A DNA stretch of 64,000 nucleotides. Source: an uncultured Bacteroidota bacterium (GTDB lineage: Bacteria; Bacteroidota; Bacteroidia; 2-12-FULL-35-15). The stretch covers positions 275,247-339,246 of the forward strand of contig CAINDA010000064.1 in the NCBI GenBank assembly GCA_903847205.1. The letters are read 5' to 3'. Position 1 is the stretch's first letter. Every line of letters begins with the position of its first letter. The translations under genes and the position numbers were made by a program. Positions 18,632-27,648 of the stretch are shown here, in pieces. Under the pieces are notes generated by a model. It was not told where the DNA came from. It made no database searches and saw nothing but the letters and a program-made list of their open reading frames with translations.

Positions 18632-19990
18632 TCACATAGCCGAACTAAAAATCTGCGACTGAGGTATATTCCTCCAAAGCCTTGCATCAAAAGCCATGCA
18701 GATGTTCCTCAAAAAAGCAACCCCTTCTTTTGTCACTTTTAAATGGTAAGGCGATATAATTATTAATTTATCTTTTTCCATTTCCTTTAAGCGGTCAATG
18801 GCACTGTATAATTCCTTACACTGCTGGTCTTCATTAGTCCAATCAGTTTCAAAACGGCACATAATATTGAGTATGTGTTTTCTTAATATTAAATCTTCTT
18901 CATTTAATAGGTGTCCTTTAAAAACGGGAAATATTCCATCCTCAACTAATTTCTCATAGTCCTCAACTTTTTTCACATTCTGCATATAGCTGTACCAGGT
19001 ATCACTGATTGAGGAAACGCCAAGGCTAACCATCAGCTGGGTATAATTATGTGTATAGCCCATAAAATTTCTATGCAGCTTTCCTGATAAAGAGGCCTGA
19101 TATAACGTATCGGTTTTTAAAGAAAAGTGGTCCATGCCTATTTCCACGTATCCTGCTGTTTTAAACATATCTCTCCCGGTTTCATACAATTCACGCTTTT
19201 CGACATCAACAGGCAGATCAAGTTCTGTGAATTTTCTCTGTCCGGGCTTTACCCAGGGCACATGGGCGTAACTGTAAAAAGCAATCCTTTCTGGTTTTAA
19301 TATTTTTACTTTGTTTATGGTATCAATCACACTTGCTTTTGTCTGCAGAGGCAGTCCGTAAATCAAATCGAAATTTATAGAAGTATATCCTATTCGTCTT
19401 GCTTCGCCGACAATACTTTCAACCTGTTCGTATGTTTGAATTCTGTTGATAATGTGCTGCACCTTTGGATCGAAATCCTGTATGCCGAAGCTTACACGCC
19501 TGAATCCAAGATCATACAATGTTTTCAAATGACTGCTTTCGGTGTTGCCGGGATGCGCTTCAAAGCTGAATTCAGCATCTTCACAGACTACTGAGTCGGA
19601 AAGAATACCTTCTATCAGAAGTTTCAAATGTTCTGAACTAAAGAAGGTTGGAGTTCCTCCTCCTAAATGGATTTCTTTAATTCTCGGCTTATCCCCAAAA
19701 ACAGTCTTGTACATGGTCCATTCTTTAAGAACAGATTTTATATACGGCAGCTCAACCCCGTGATTCACCGTAATACGGGTATTACATGCGCAATAGGTAC
19801 ACAGGCGCTCGCAAAAAGGAAGATGGATATAAATGCTCATGCCGTCTTTCTGATTGCTGTTATCAAATGAAAACTTTACCGACTTAAGCCATTGATCAAT
19901 GGTCGGAGGTACCGCATCCCAATAAGGAACTGTGGGGTAACTTGTGTACCGCGGTGCTGCTACATTATATTTGCTGATTAAATTTGCCAA
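18632..19990 (-). CDS. hemN: Oxygen-independent coproporphyrinogen III oxidase (HemN-type)
   Basis: This 452-residue radical-SAM enzyme decarboxylates coproporphyrinogen III in haem synthesis without O2. The cluster-binding cysteines are Cys60, 64 and 67 in CERLCTYCAC, including the extra Cys69 seen in true HemN proteins. HLGGGTPTFF (SAM binding), the N-terminal PRYTSYPTVPYW that marks HemN rather than HemW, and FEAHPGNT and GLPLQTKAS are all present. Length fits HemN. It is followed on the left by a bidirectional terminator, and queD lies 78 nt upstream on the same strand, so the two may be co-transcribed. Confidence 0.93.
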   Translation of the reverse strand: MANLISKYNVAAPRYTSYPTVPYWDAVPPTIDQWLKSVKFSFDNSNQKDGMSIYIHLPFCERLCTYCACNTRITVNHGVELPYIKSVLKEWTMYKTVFGDKPRIKEIHLGGGTPTFFSSEHLKLLIEGILSDSVVCEDAEFSFEAHPGNTESSHLKTLYDLGFRRVSFGIQDFDPKVQHIINRIQTYEQVESIVGEARRIGYTSINFDLIYGLPLQTKASVIDTINKVKILKPERIAFYSYAHVPWVKPGQRKFTELDLPVDVEKRELYETGRDMFKTAGYVEIGMDHFSLKTDTLYQASLSGKLHRNFMGYTHNYTQLMVSLGVSSISDTWYSYMQNVKKVEDYEKLVEDGIFPVFKGHLLNEEDLILRKHILNIMCRFETDWTNEDQQCKELYSAIDRLKEMEKDKLIIISPYHLKVTKEGVAFLRNICMAFDARLWRNIPQSQIFSSAM

Positions 19991-20017
19991 GGTGATTTTT
20001 TGTTGTTTGTTGCTTTA

Positions 20018-20049
20018 TTGTTGAATTGTTTTATTGTTGAATTGTTTTA
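20018..20049. repeat. Two tandem copies of a 16-nt AT-rich word
   Basis: ATTGTTGAATTGTTTT occurs at 20018-20033 and 20034-20049 in the gap between hemN and queD. The exact reverse complement reappears at 21205-21220, on the other side of queD and the 21-nt array. Confidence 0.7.
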
Positions 20050-20068
20050 TTGCTTCATTGCCCATTGC

Positions 20069-20521
20069 TTACTGCATATTATCTGCCGCATACCATTCCG
20101 CGCATGAAGTAGATGTTTCACTTAAGCATAAGTGATGAAGCCTCATGTTTTCGGGCAGTTCGGGCTTTATTTTATTTACAAAGTCAACCAGCAGATTTTC
20201 GCAGGTTGGCTGGTAGTTAACAAGAATTACTTTTTCGAAAATATTTTCTTTTTCTACAAATTTCTTGTGAGGAGAACCGCCGTTAAGAACTAAGGTGTGA
20301 TCAAATTCATCAATAATTTTGGATTTCACAATCTCTTTTAAATATGTAAAATCAAGCACCATACCGTTTTTAGGATGATTTGTCTGGTGATTTATCTCCC
20401 CTATTATACAAACCGATAAGCGGTATGAATGACCGTGAATATTTTTACAAGGGCCATCATATCCGTAAAGTGCATGAGCCATCTCGAAACGAAACTCCTT
20501 TGTAACTCTAATTTTACTCAT
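20069..20521 (-). CDS. queD: 6-carboxy-5,6,7,8-tetrahydropterin synthase (QueD / PTPS family)
   Basis: This 150-residue protein acts in the queuosine/7-deazapurine pathway, converting dihydroneopterin triphosphate to carboxytetrahydropterin. The zinc ligands are His16, His29 and His31. The catalytic Cys25 lies in CKNIHGH, the CxxxHGH spacing that separates QueD from eukaryotic 6-pyruvoyl-tetrahydropterin synthase. The later Asp/His pair (DEFDHTLVLN) and LSETSTSCAEW, with the Glu that holds the pterin, are also present. No other queuosine genes are adjacent. It is divergent from the 21-nt repeat array. Confidence 0.9.
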   Translation of the reverse strand: MSKIRVTKEFRFEMAHALYGYDGPCKNIHGHSYRLSVCIIGEINHQTNHPKNGMVLDFTYLKEIVKSKIIDEFDHTLVLNGGSPHKKFVEKENIFEKVILVNYQPTCENLLVDFVNKIKPELPENMRLHHLCLSETSTSCAEWYAADNMQ

Positions 20522-20712
20522 ATATTATTTAATGATGGTTCATTCTATTGAACAAAGGAAAGGAATTAAATCTTATTTGATGCTGATTTTTGTCAGTAAT
20601 AGTGATTGTTTGAATTATGACCATGGCTGGTTTTACTTGTAATATTTTGAGACTTATACATTATTTCAACTAAAGCCCACTTCCGTTTTCTCAAGTTTAT
20701 GCAGATGATTCT

Positions 20713-21195
20713 GCATATATCAATCCGCTTCCGGCTTATATCGCTTTACGCTCATTTAGTATCATACCGGATAAAATCAATACAAGTTCAGACAAAACCA
20801 ATATCACTTTACTTCAGACTTGTATTAGTTTGGACAAAACCAATATCACTCCGCGCCAAACTTGTATCAGTTTATACAAAACCAATACAAGTCCATACAA
20901 AACCAGTATCAATCTGCGCCCGACTTGTACTGGTTTCGTTTGGACTTGTATCAGTCTGCCGCAAACATGTATTAAAAAGCATCAAAATCTGCCAATTTTT
21001 TTCAAAACCTGTATTGGTTTGCACCAAACTTGTATTGATTTGGCTCCGACTTGTATTGGTTTGCCGCAGACTTGTATTAAAAAGCATCGAAACCTGCCAG
21101 ATTTTTTCAAAACCAGTATTGGTTTGTTCACAGCTTGTATTGGTTTTGTGCGGACTTGTATTGGTTTGCACCGGACTTGTATTTTCCGACTCCAG
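20713..21195. repeat. Array A: about 23 degenerate units, each exactly 21 nt
   Basis: Cutting the region into 21-nt steps from 20713 keeps the pattern in register to 21195. The best units read ACTTGTATTGGTTTGCACCG plus G (21154-21174) or close variants at 21007, 21028, 21049 and 21133. Several left-hand units are inverted: ACCAATACAAGT at 20881 is the exact reverse complement of the ACTTGTATTGGT core, so facing units can pair. Two blocks are nearly repeated 105 nt (five units) apart (20965-21011 and 21070-21116). Because 21 is a multiple of three, several frames on both strands stay open and give heptapeptide-periodic translations (TCIGLxx, TNTSPxK). I take these as non-coding: composition is odd, no signals are present and no frame is favoured. 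Confidence 0.9.
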
Positions 21196-21204
21196 CTAAA
21201 CAAT

Positions 21205-21220
21205 AAAACAATTCAACAAT
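21205..21220. repeat. Third, inverted copy of the 16-nt word
   Basis: AAAACAATTCAACAAT is the exact reverse complement of the tandem word at 20018-20049. Confidence 0.7.
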
Positions 21221-21261
21221 TATCAATTATCAAAATCAATTAACTTTAAAAAATTAAAAAA

Positions 21262-21954
21262 ATGATAAACCTTATTCACTGCGCTTTAACGTACCATTCA
21301 CATGGCGATGATGCCCTCACCACTTTTTCAATCGGCGTTAAAAAACTGATGTTCGAAAACGCTGCTTTATTTACAGCCCGCCCGATAAGCGATGCCGATT
21401 TAGGAACTTTAATAGAAAATCACAGCAATACTTATGTGGCCTATAAAATGGGGGGCGTAAATCAGCAGCCTGCCTATAATACGGCTCATTTAGCGCTTAT
21501 AACAGGGCTTGATTCTATTGCCGATTTTATTAACGGTTTGGTAAAAAACAATCAAACTCAGGCAAATGTTATTATTGTTTCGGGCGGTTTTGTGCCTACC
21601 AAAGCAGGCAGCACATCCGTACCTGTGCCTGCTATTCCCACTAACAATACTCTTGACAGGGGAGATATTCAGGAGCATGGAGTAATTAATACAACTACGC
21701 CTGCCGTGCCCGGAGCTACTTTTTATGGCTGCGTTGCATCTGAAAATGCTCCTTTAGATCCCAACAGTTTTATCAATGGGCAGCTAATTATTAATGCGGC
21801 TAACCCAAATAAAGTGCGCATGGATGTAAATAAAAGCCGTAAAAAAACATTTACTGCACTTACTTCGGGGGTAAATTATTATTTTCAATTTTATGCCGGA
21901 AATGCTAATGGAATAAGTGCTTTAAGCACTGCTATAAATATTTCGGCGGTTTAA
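21262..21954 (+). CDS. Hypothetical protein with a fibronectin-III-like C-terminus
   Basis: This 230-residue protein is not recognised as a family. There is no signal peptide. Residues 1-100 are mixed, with a helix-rich part ([53 protein letters not shown]). Residues 105-170 are rich in Pro, Thr and Val. The last 65 residues end in [20 protein letters not shown] and similar, which resembles the final strands of a fibronectin type III domain. It lies just after array A and before a large adhesin-like gene, with a terminator after its stop, so it is probably transcribed alone. Function unknown. Confidence 0.6.
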   Translation: MINLIHCALTYHSHGDDALTTFSIGVKKLMFENAALFTARPISDADLGTLIENHSNTYVAYKMGGVNQQPAYNTAHLALITGLDSIADFINGLVKNNQTQANVIIVSGGFVPTKAGSTSVPVPAIPTNNTLDRGDIQEHGVINTTTPAVPGATFYGCVASENAPLDPNSFINGQLIINAANPNKVRMDVNKSRKKTFTALTSGVNYYFQFYAGNANGISALSTAINISAV

Positions 21955-21960
21955 ATTTAA

Positions 21961-21998
21961 ATCCCGGCAGTTTTTTAATCTGCCGGGATTTTTTTTTA
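21961..21998 (+). terminator. Rho-independent terminator
   Basis: Stem ATCCCGGCAG / CTGCCGGGAT (21961-21970, 21980-21989) is followed by nine T residues. Confidence 0.92.
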
Positions 21999-22058
21999 TT
22001 ACGGAATGGGCCTGAAATCCGAAAAAAAGAAGGCGGAAATTTAATACAAGTAAAAAAT

Positions 22059-25000
22059 ATGAAAGCAAAACTATTACGTTTCAAAAAACTTCCAAAATTC
22101 CTGTTTGTCGGAACATTACTCACTTTTGCAAGCAGCGTTTATGCCCAAACAGATACAACATGGCACCCAGGTGTTGCGGTAGGCAGCATCTACACCAATA
22201 ATAGTGTTCAAATTGGGAATGGACTGGCAGTAGCAGGCAATTTGAATACCGATACGTTAAAGGCGAAAAGAGTTGTTGCCGATACTATGAAAATAACAAG
22301 GATAATGCCTTTGGACGGTGATAGCATTATTTCTTTTGGGAGACATACCGCAAATTTAAATATTAATCAAAATAATTTATGGTGGAATACAACTTCAGGA
22401 CCTGTGGGTTTCTCAATTGGTAATGGTAATTCTACTACTCCCTGTAAAGCACTCGGATTAAATTCAATTGCATTTGGATTTGGAGCAAACACTACTGTTA
22501 ATGGACAATATTCAACAGCATTGGGTTATGCATCAACAGCTTCAGGAGATCGTTCAATGGCATTGGGAAGAGGTACAATTGCCAGTGGAGCTAATTCAAC
22601 AGCACTGGGAGATCTAGCATCCTCATCTGGTCAGCTTTCAATGGCATTTGGACTAAGTGCTGCCGCTAGTGGAAGTTATTCAATGGCATTGGGTGCTCAT
22701 GCATCCGCTGCTAATAATAGTGCAGCAGCATTGGGATACGGGGCTGTGTCATCAGGTATTGGTTCAATGGCATTGGGATATAGTTCAACTGCTTCTTCGC
22801 AATATTCAAGTGCATTCGGATATAATGTAACTGCTAATGGAACCAACTCGGTGGCTTTGGGAAATAACACGGTTGCTGCGGGGGATAATTCAATTGCTTT
22901 GGGAAATAGTACAACTACCAATGGAACAAATTCAATGGCACTCGGAAACAGCCTTACTACAAGCGCAGCAAGTGCTTTTGTTATTGGTTCGGGCATAACT
23001 TCCAGTACAGCCAATTCATTAACAGTAGGCTTTGGCAGTCCAACTTTATTTGTACAGAGCTCCCCTCTTAGAGTTGGTATTGCTACAATAACCCCGCAGC
23101 AAACCCTTGATGTAAACGGAACAGCAAACGTACGAACGGTTGCACAAAACAATGCGCTCACTCAAGTACTTGTACGCGACCCAAGCAATTTAGGCTTGAT
23201 ACAATATAGGGATGCCGCCACACTAACTGGTTTAACTGGTGCCACAGGTGCAGTTGGCGCAACAGGCAGCGGAAGCACAGGCGCAACGGGAAGTATCGGT
23301 GCAACAGGGATAGTCGGGGCGACAGGCGCAATTGGTGCTACAGGCAGCGGAAGCACAGGCGCAACGGGAAGTATCGGTGCAACAGGTATAGTAGGGGCTA
23401 CAGGCGCAATTGGTGCCACTGGTAGCGGAAGCACAGGCGCAACGGGAAGTATAGGAGCAACTGGTGCTGATTTAAATACTCATTGGACAATAACAGGGAA
23501 TGCAAGTACAAATCCACCTACCAATTTTTTAGGGACAACCGATGCAAAAGATTTAGTCTTCAAAACAAATGCTGCAGAATGGATGAGAATTTTATCGACC
23601 GGCAATGTAGGTATTGGAACAGCAGCTCCTAATGCTCAACTTGAAGTAATGGCTGGTTCAGCTGGCAGAATTTTATTTACCGACAATACCGCTTCTGCTC
23701 AAAACGTAGATTCACCAACTCTTACTTTTACAGGAATGGCTACAGCTCCAAATTCCGGTTGGAATATTCAAGCCCGAGTAACTGGTGCATATTCGCAGCG
23801 AGATTTAATTTTTAGCGGGCATTATGGGTCAGATTATTTTACTCAATTGGAAAGAATGCGTATAAATTATTTTGGGGAAGTAGGCATTGGTACAGCAAGC
23901 CCAAGTGCTTTTCTGCATATTTACCCAACGGTTATCTTAACTCCCGATGCCTGTAGTTTTAAAAGCAGTATTAATTTTAATGGCACAACAATGAACAACT
24001 GGTATGGATGCTATGTTGTCACCCCTTCAGGAAGCGGCGCAATTACACATAAATACGCATTAGTAACAGAAGCAAATGCCGGCAATGTAGGTATTGGGAC
24101 AACAGCCCCCAGTCAAAAATTAGATGTGAATGGAAATGTGAATGTAACAGGAAATTTCTTTGCTACTGGTACTGTTGATAATACTTTGCACTCATTTGGT
24201 CCGTCAGACAGTAAATTAAAGCAAAACGTTAATTATACATATAATGGTATGGATATTTTAAGACAATTAAAACCAATAACCTTTAATTTTAAAACTACTC
24301 AATACCCTCGATTAAACCTCCCTGAAGGATTACAATATGGGGTAATTGCACAAGAATTTGGGCAGGTGCTGCCTAATCTTTTTAAAAGTGATTCTTTACC
24401 ACCTGTCTTAGATTCTGTTGGTAATGTTGTTTATCCTGGCATAGAATTTAAACTTGTAAGTTATGAGGGATTAGTTCCTATTTTATTAAAAGGAATAAAA
24501 GAACTGGATTCTATTTCAACTAAAAATAGTCAGGAGCAACAGCAAAAAATTGATAGTTTAATCACCAATGCAAGCAAACAGGATTCTATCAATACATCAT
24601 TGCAAAATCAGTTAAATCAAATGGTAACAAAAGATACTTTGTTACAAAACCAGTTGAACCAATTGATGACAATAATAACTAATTGTTGTAACCGTTCTCA
24701 ATCAATGATGGATATCAGTAATAATGGTAATACTAAATCCATGAGTATTGGTACTATTCCACAAGGTGAAACAACGCAAATAGATGTAAAACTCAATGAT
24801 ATTCAAAGTGTCATTTTAGAACAGAATGTCCCAAATCCTTTTCAAGAAGAAACTACTATTAATTATACTTTGCCTGATAATACAGCGAAAGCACAAATGC
24901 TGTTTTACAATTCACAAGGAAAACTAATCCAATCAGTAGATTTGGTTCAAAAAGGAAAAGGACAGTTAAATGTTTTTGCAAGTGATTTGTCCAATGGCAT

Positions 25001-25067
25001 TTACACTTATACACTTGTAGTGGACGGAAAAATAATTGATAGTAAGAAAATGATACGAAATAAGTAA
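22059..25067 (+). CDS. T9SS-sorted fibre protein: YadA-like head, collagen-like repeat, endosialidase-type chaperone, sorting tail
   Basis: This 1002-residue chimera has a signal peptide at 1-30 (ending ASSVYAQ). Residues about 130-315 are a series of 14-residue YadA/trimeric-adhesin head repeats (SMALG..ASG). Residues 390-470 are Gly-Ala-Thr-Gly collagen-like triplets encoded by 78-nt tandem repeats. Three VGIGTxxPxxxLxV motifs, as in phage tail-fibre-like proteins, follow. Residues 716 to about 840 form a peptidase-S74 intramolecular chaperone domain (SDSKLKQN...ITFNF...[16 protein letters not shown], then a [17 protein letters not shown] helix). A coiled segment comes next and a T9SS type A sorting domain at 919-1002 ([17 protein letters not shown]...GIYTYTLV). 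It is probably a trimeric cell-surface fibre. S74 domains normally cut themselves off; here a sorting domain lies after it. Confidence 0.85.
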   Translation: MKAKLLRFKKLPKFLFVGTLLTFASSVYAQTDTTWHPGVAVGSIYTNNSVQIGNGLAVAGNLNTDTLKAKRVVADTMKITRIMPLDGDSIISFGRHTANLNINQNNLWWNTTSGPVGFSIGNGNSTTPCKALGLNSIAFGFGANTTVNGQYSTALGYASTASGDRSMALGRGTIASGANSTALGDLASSSGQLSMAFGLSAAASGSYSMALGAHASAANNSAAALGYGAVSSGIGSMALGYSSTASSQYSSAFGYNVTANGTNSVALGNNTVAAGDNSIALGNSTTTNGTNSMALGNSLTTSAASAFVIGSGITSSTANSLTVGFGSPTLFVQSSPLRVGIATITPQQTLDVNGTANVRTVAQNNALTQVLVRDPSNLGLIQYRDAATLTGLTGATGAVGATGSGSTGATGSIGATGIVGATGAIGATGSGSTGATGSIGATGIVGATGAIGATGSGSTGATGSIGATGADLNTHWTITGNASTNPPTNFLGTTDAKDLVFKTNAAEWMRILSTGNVGIGTAAPNAQLEVMAGSAGRILFTDNTASAQNVDSPTLTFTGMATAPNSGWNIQARVTGAYSQRDLIFSGHYGSDYFTQLERMRINYFGEVGIGTASPSAFLHIYPTVILTPDACSFKSSINFNGTTMNNWYGCYVVTPSGSGAITHKYALVTEANAGNVGIGTTAPSQKLDVNGNVNVTGNFFATGTVDNTLHSFGPSDSKLKQNVNYTYNGMDILRQLKPITFNFKTTQYPRLNLPEGLQYGVIAQEFGQVLPNLFKSDSLPPVLDSVGNVVYPGIEFKLVSYEGLVPILLKGIKELDSISTKNSQEQQQKIDSLITNASKQDSINTSLQNQLNQMVTKDTLLQNQLNQLMTIITNCCNRSQSMMDISNNGNTKSMSIGTIPQGETTQIDVKLNDIQSVILEQNVPNPFQEETTINYTLPDNTAKAQMLFYNSQGKLIQSVDLVQKGKGQLNVFASDLSNGIYTYTLVVDGKIIDSKKMIRNK
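23265..23468 (+). repeat. 78-nt tandem repeat inside the collagen-like segment, 2.6 copies
   Basis: Units begin at 23265, 23343 and 23421 with GGCAGCGGAAGCACAGG or a one-base variant. Each encodes 26 residues of [15 protein letters not shown] type. The third copy is partial. Such near-identical repeats can change copy number by slippage. Confidence 0.9.
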
Positions 25068-25081
25068 AATAGTTTTATTGT

Positions 25082-25118
25082 AAATCCCAGCAGTTACATA
25101 GCTGCTGGGATTTTATTT
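25082..25118 (+). terminator. Rho-independent terminator
   Basis: 12-bp stem AAATCCCAGCAG (25082-25093) and CTGCTGGGATTT (25102-25113), then TATTT. Confidence 0.88.
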
Positions 25119-25142
25119 AAAATTAGTTACCTTTATTGGACA

Positions 25143-26594
25143 ATGAAAAGAACTTTAAATATTTTAATTATAATTATTCCTTTGTTTTGTAATGCACAAA
25201 AACAAGGTAATGTATGGTATTTTGGGGACAATGCGGGACTAGATTTTAATAGCGGTGCCCCGATTGCTCTGACCAATGGGCAGACATCTACATCTGCTCC
25301 TGACCCCTATGATATTGAAGGAACATCTGTAATCTCTGATAGTTCAGGAGCTCTATTGTTTTATACTAATGGAATGAAAATATGGAATAAAAATAATCAG
25401 GTTATGCCAAACGGAAATGGCTTACTTGGAAATTTTTCATCTACCCAAGCCGCATTGATTGTTCCTCAACCAGGAAGCAGTCGGTATTTTTATGTGTTCA
25501 CTACCGATGATTTTTTCTACGATAGCTTACGATATGGTTTCAGATATTCAATAGTTGATATTTGTCTTAACAATGGCTTGGGTGATGTAATTTCCAATCA
25601 GAAAAATATAAAATTGCTTGATACTGTTTCTGAAAAGGTAACTGCAATACGACATTCTAACAACATTGATTATTGGGTAATTGTTCATAAATTTTATTCC
25701 GATGCTTTTTATGCTTATCATTTGTCTTCTACTGGAATAACAGATACAGTAATTTCACACGTGGGTTCAAGGCATCCTGTTATTACGGCATTCCAAGGAT
25801 ATGGCGGTGGCGCAATTGGTTCTCTAAAAGCTTCTCCAAATGGTCAGAAGATTGCAATTGTAAATGGTAATACATATCCATCTGTTGCTGAATACTTTGA
25901 TTTTGATAAAAGTACTGGGATTATAAGTAATAGCGTAAATATTCAAACAGATACCGTTTGTAATTATTATGGAGTTTCGTTCTCACCTGATAATTCAAAA
26001 CTTTATATTGCAAGTAATTTAAACGGTTATAATATCTATCAATACGATTTAAGTGCTGGTGGAGGTAATCCAAATTCCGTAAAAGCGTCAAGGACAGTTA
26101 TTACTCCACACACTAATAACTATTTTGCATTGCAATTAGCAACTAATGGAAAAATATATGTTACACGAAGCAATCCCAGCCCATATCTTGGTGTGATTAA
26201 TTTTCCAAATAATTTTGGATTAGGTTGTAATTATGTAGATTCTGCTGTTTATCTAAATGGGAAAACTGCAAGTTTCGGACTTCCAAATTTTATTGATTCT
26301 TACAGTTATGCAAATACAACCTACAATTGTGCAACTGGCATCAATGAACCTGATAATAAAAATTTATCAATAAAAATTTATCCCAATCCTGCTCAACAAT
26401 CATTTACTATTGAACTTCCTCAACAACAAAATTTTAATTTACTTGTATATGATGTAACTGGTAAAAAAGTATTTCAAAGAACAAATGCCACAGGTACTGT
26501 AATTATTGATTGCAGCGGCTTCACATCGGGTATTTATTTTGTTCAGGCTGTAAATGAAAAAAATATTTTATCCTGTAAATTAATTAAACAGTAA
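25143..26594 (+). CDS. Secreted beta-propeller-like protein with T9SS type A sorting domain
   Basis: This 483-residue protein starts with a signal peptide (MKRTLNILIIIIPLFCNAQ). The body is a string of beta-strand repeats, with QGNVWYFGDNAGLDFNSG at the start. This opening is common in Bacteroidota surface proteins. Repeats such as KASPNGQKIAIVNGN, FSPDNSKLYIASN and LATNGKIYVTRSN have the SPDG-like turns of WD40/PD40 propellers. The last 80 residues (IKIYPNPAQQSFTIELP...GIYFVQAVNEKNILSCKLIK) are a typical type A C-terminal sorting domain, so the protein crosses the outer membrane through the type IX system. The ligand or substrate is unknown. It has its own 5' region after a terminator and may still be co-regulated with the fibre gene. 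Confidence 0.88.
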   Translation: MKRTLNILIIIIPLFCNAQKQGNVWYFGDNAGLDFNSGAPIALTNGQTSTSAPDPYDIEGTSVISDSSGALLFYTNGMKIWNKNNQVMPNGNGLLGNFSSTQAALIVPQPGSSRYFYVFTTDDFFYDSLRYGFRYSIVDICLNNGLGDVISNQKNIKLLDTVSEKVTAIRHSNNIDYWVIVHKFYSDAFYAYHLSSTGITDTVISHVGSRHPVITAFQGYGGGAIGSLKASPNGQKIAIVNGNTYPSVAEYFDFDKSTGIISNSVNIQTDTVCNYYGVSFSPDNSKLYIASNLNGYNIYQYDLSAGGGNPNSVKASRTVITPHTNNYFALQLATNGKIYVTRSNPSPYLGVINFPNNFGLGCNYVDSAVYLNGKTASFGLPNFIDSYSYANTTYNCATGINEPDNKNLSIKIYPNPAQQSFTIELPQQQNFNLLVYDVTGKKVFQRTNATGTVIIDCSGFTSGIYFVQAVNEKNILSCKLIKQ

Positions 26595-26727
26595 AATCAA
26601 AAGTTTCCATCGGGTGAACGCTTTTCAACAATTCTTTCTTTCATCGAATTTTTTTTCGCACCTTTTTTATAGCTATAAAAGCAACAGCCATAGGATGAAC
26701 GAAAATTAAACTTTATAAAACATTAAA

Positions 26728-27534
26728 TTATAATAAGGGAGGTGAAGATCCGATGAATTTTATTACGCATTCAAAAAACTCTTTTGGCTTTTCAGCATGA
26801 ACCCAATGCCCGGCGCCGGGTATAGTTTCTAAAATACTGTTCGGAAAAATATCATGAATTAAATTTATGTCTGAATCTAAAATATAATTTGAGGCTCCTC
26901 CCCTGATAAAAAGAGCAGGGACATTGCAGGTACTTCCATCGGGCGCGGCTTCGCCGACATTTTCAATCTGTTCCGAAATTGTTTCTAAATTAAATCTCCA
27001 GTCAAGTTTATCTTCTTTTTCATGCGAAACACCAGGGGTTTCTTTCCAATAGATATTTTTTAAAAGAAACTGCCTGGTTCCGAAATCCGCAATATTTTTT
27101 TCTAAAACAGCCTCAGCCTCTTTCCGGGTTTTTATTACATTGAAATCAACCGAATTTAAAGCCGTTAAAACATCCTGATTATGGGGTGGATAATATTTTG
27201 GTCCGATATCAGCAACAATTAATTTATCCAACAGTTCCGGATGCTGCAATGCAAACATCATTGCCACTTTGCCTCCCATTGAGTGGCCCAATAAAACTAT
27301 ATGATGCAATCCATTATCGTTTATCAATTCCAGAATATCATCACTCATTGCCTGGTAATTCCAAATTGCAGAGTGCGGTGAAAGCCCATGATTCCGCTGA
27401 TCAACAGTGTAAACTTCAAAACCGCTTTCAGCAAACCGCTTGGCAAGCGTGTTCCAATTGTCGCTCTGCCCGAACAAGCCGTGAAGAATAATCAAGGGCT
27501 GTCCCTTTCCGAATTTTCTATAAAATAATTTCAT
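26728..27534 (-). CDS. Alpha/beta-hydrolase (YbfF-like esterase)
   Basis: About 268 residues starting at the ATG at 27534; a GTG four codons upstream (27546) is less likely since family members begin with MKLFYRKxGxG. The fold's landmarks are HGLFGQSDNW (oxyanion loop), DQRNHGLSPHS, the nucleophile elbow GHSMGGKVAM, an acid in the FIRGGAS...LDSD region, and the final His in GAGHWVHAEKP. It is a cytoplasmic serine hydrolase acting on acyl esters or thioesters. It faces the T9SS gene across a 133-nt gap and is followed upstream by pdxJ on the same strand, 114 nt away. Confidence 0.9.
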   Translation of the reverse strand: MKLFYRKFGKGQPLIILHGLFGQSDNWNTLAKRFAESGFEVYTVDQRNHGLSPHSAIWNYQAMSDDILELINDNGLHHIVLLGHSMGGKVAMMFALQHPELLDKLIVADIGPKYYPPHNQDVLTALNSVDFNVIKTRKEAEAVLEKNIADFGTRQFLLKNIYWKETPGVSHEKEDKLDWRFNLETISEQIENVGEAAPDGSTCNVPALFIRGGASNYILDSDINLIHDIFPNSILETIPGAGHWVHAEKPKEFFECVIKFIGSSPPLL

Positions 27535-27648
27535 AAACAAAGTCACTCCATTCGGCTCAGCACTGGTCCGCAGAAGAGGCAGTAAATAAGCACGGTTAAT
27601 TAATGTTATTGTACATTACAATTTTCATTCTCTCTCTCAAGCGAAGAA

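Larger units (their letters stand above)
20522..21261. other. 740-nt intergenic region dominated by a 21-nt repeat array
   Basis: From 20522 to about 20712 there is unremarkable AT-rich DNA that should contain the queD promoter. The repeat array follows, then an A-rich leader into the gene at 21262. Long frames on both strands here are artefacts of the repeat (see the repeat entry). Confidence 0.8.

Noticed and set aside
20713..21195. CRISPR array
   Set aside because: There are no constant repeats separated by unique spacers. The units are head-to-tail 21-mers without spacers, and no cas genes are present.
20699..21243. Long overlapping frames on both strands as real genes
   Set aside because: They are products of the 21-nt repeat: several frames and both strands are open with the same heptapeptide period, and none has a plausible start region or recognisable fold.
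22697..23434. Minus-strand frames opposite the fibre gene (Pro/Val/Ala repeats)
   Set aside because: They are the antisense of the YadA-like and collagen-like repeats.
21262..25067. Prophage remnant, because of the S74/tail-fibre-like domain
   Set aside because: No other phage genes are present, and the protein has a signal peptide and a T9SS sorting tail, which fits a cell-surface protein.
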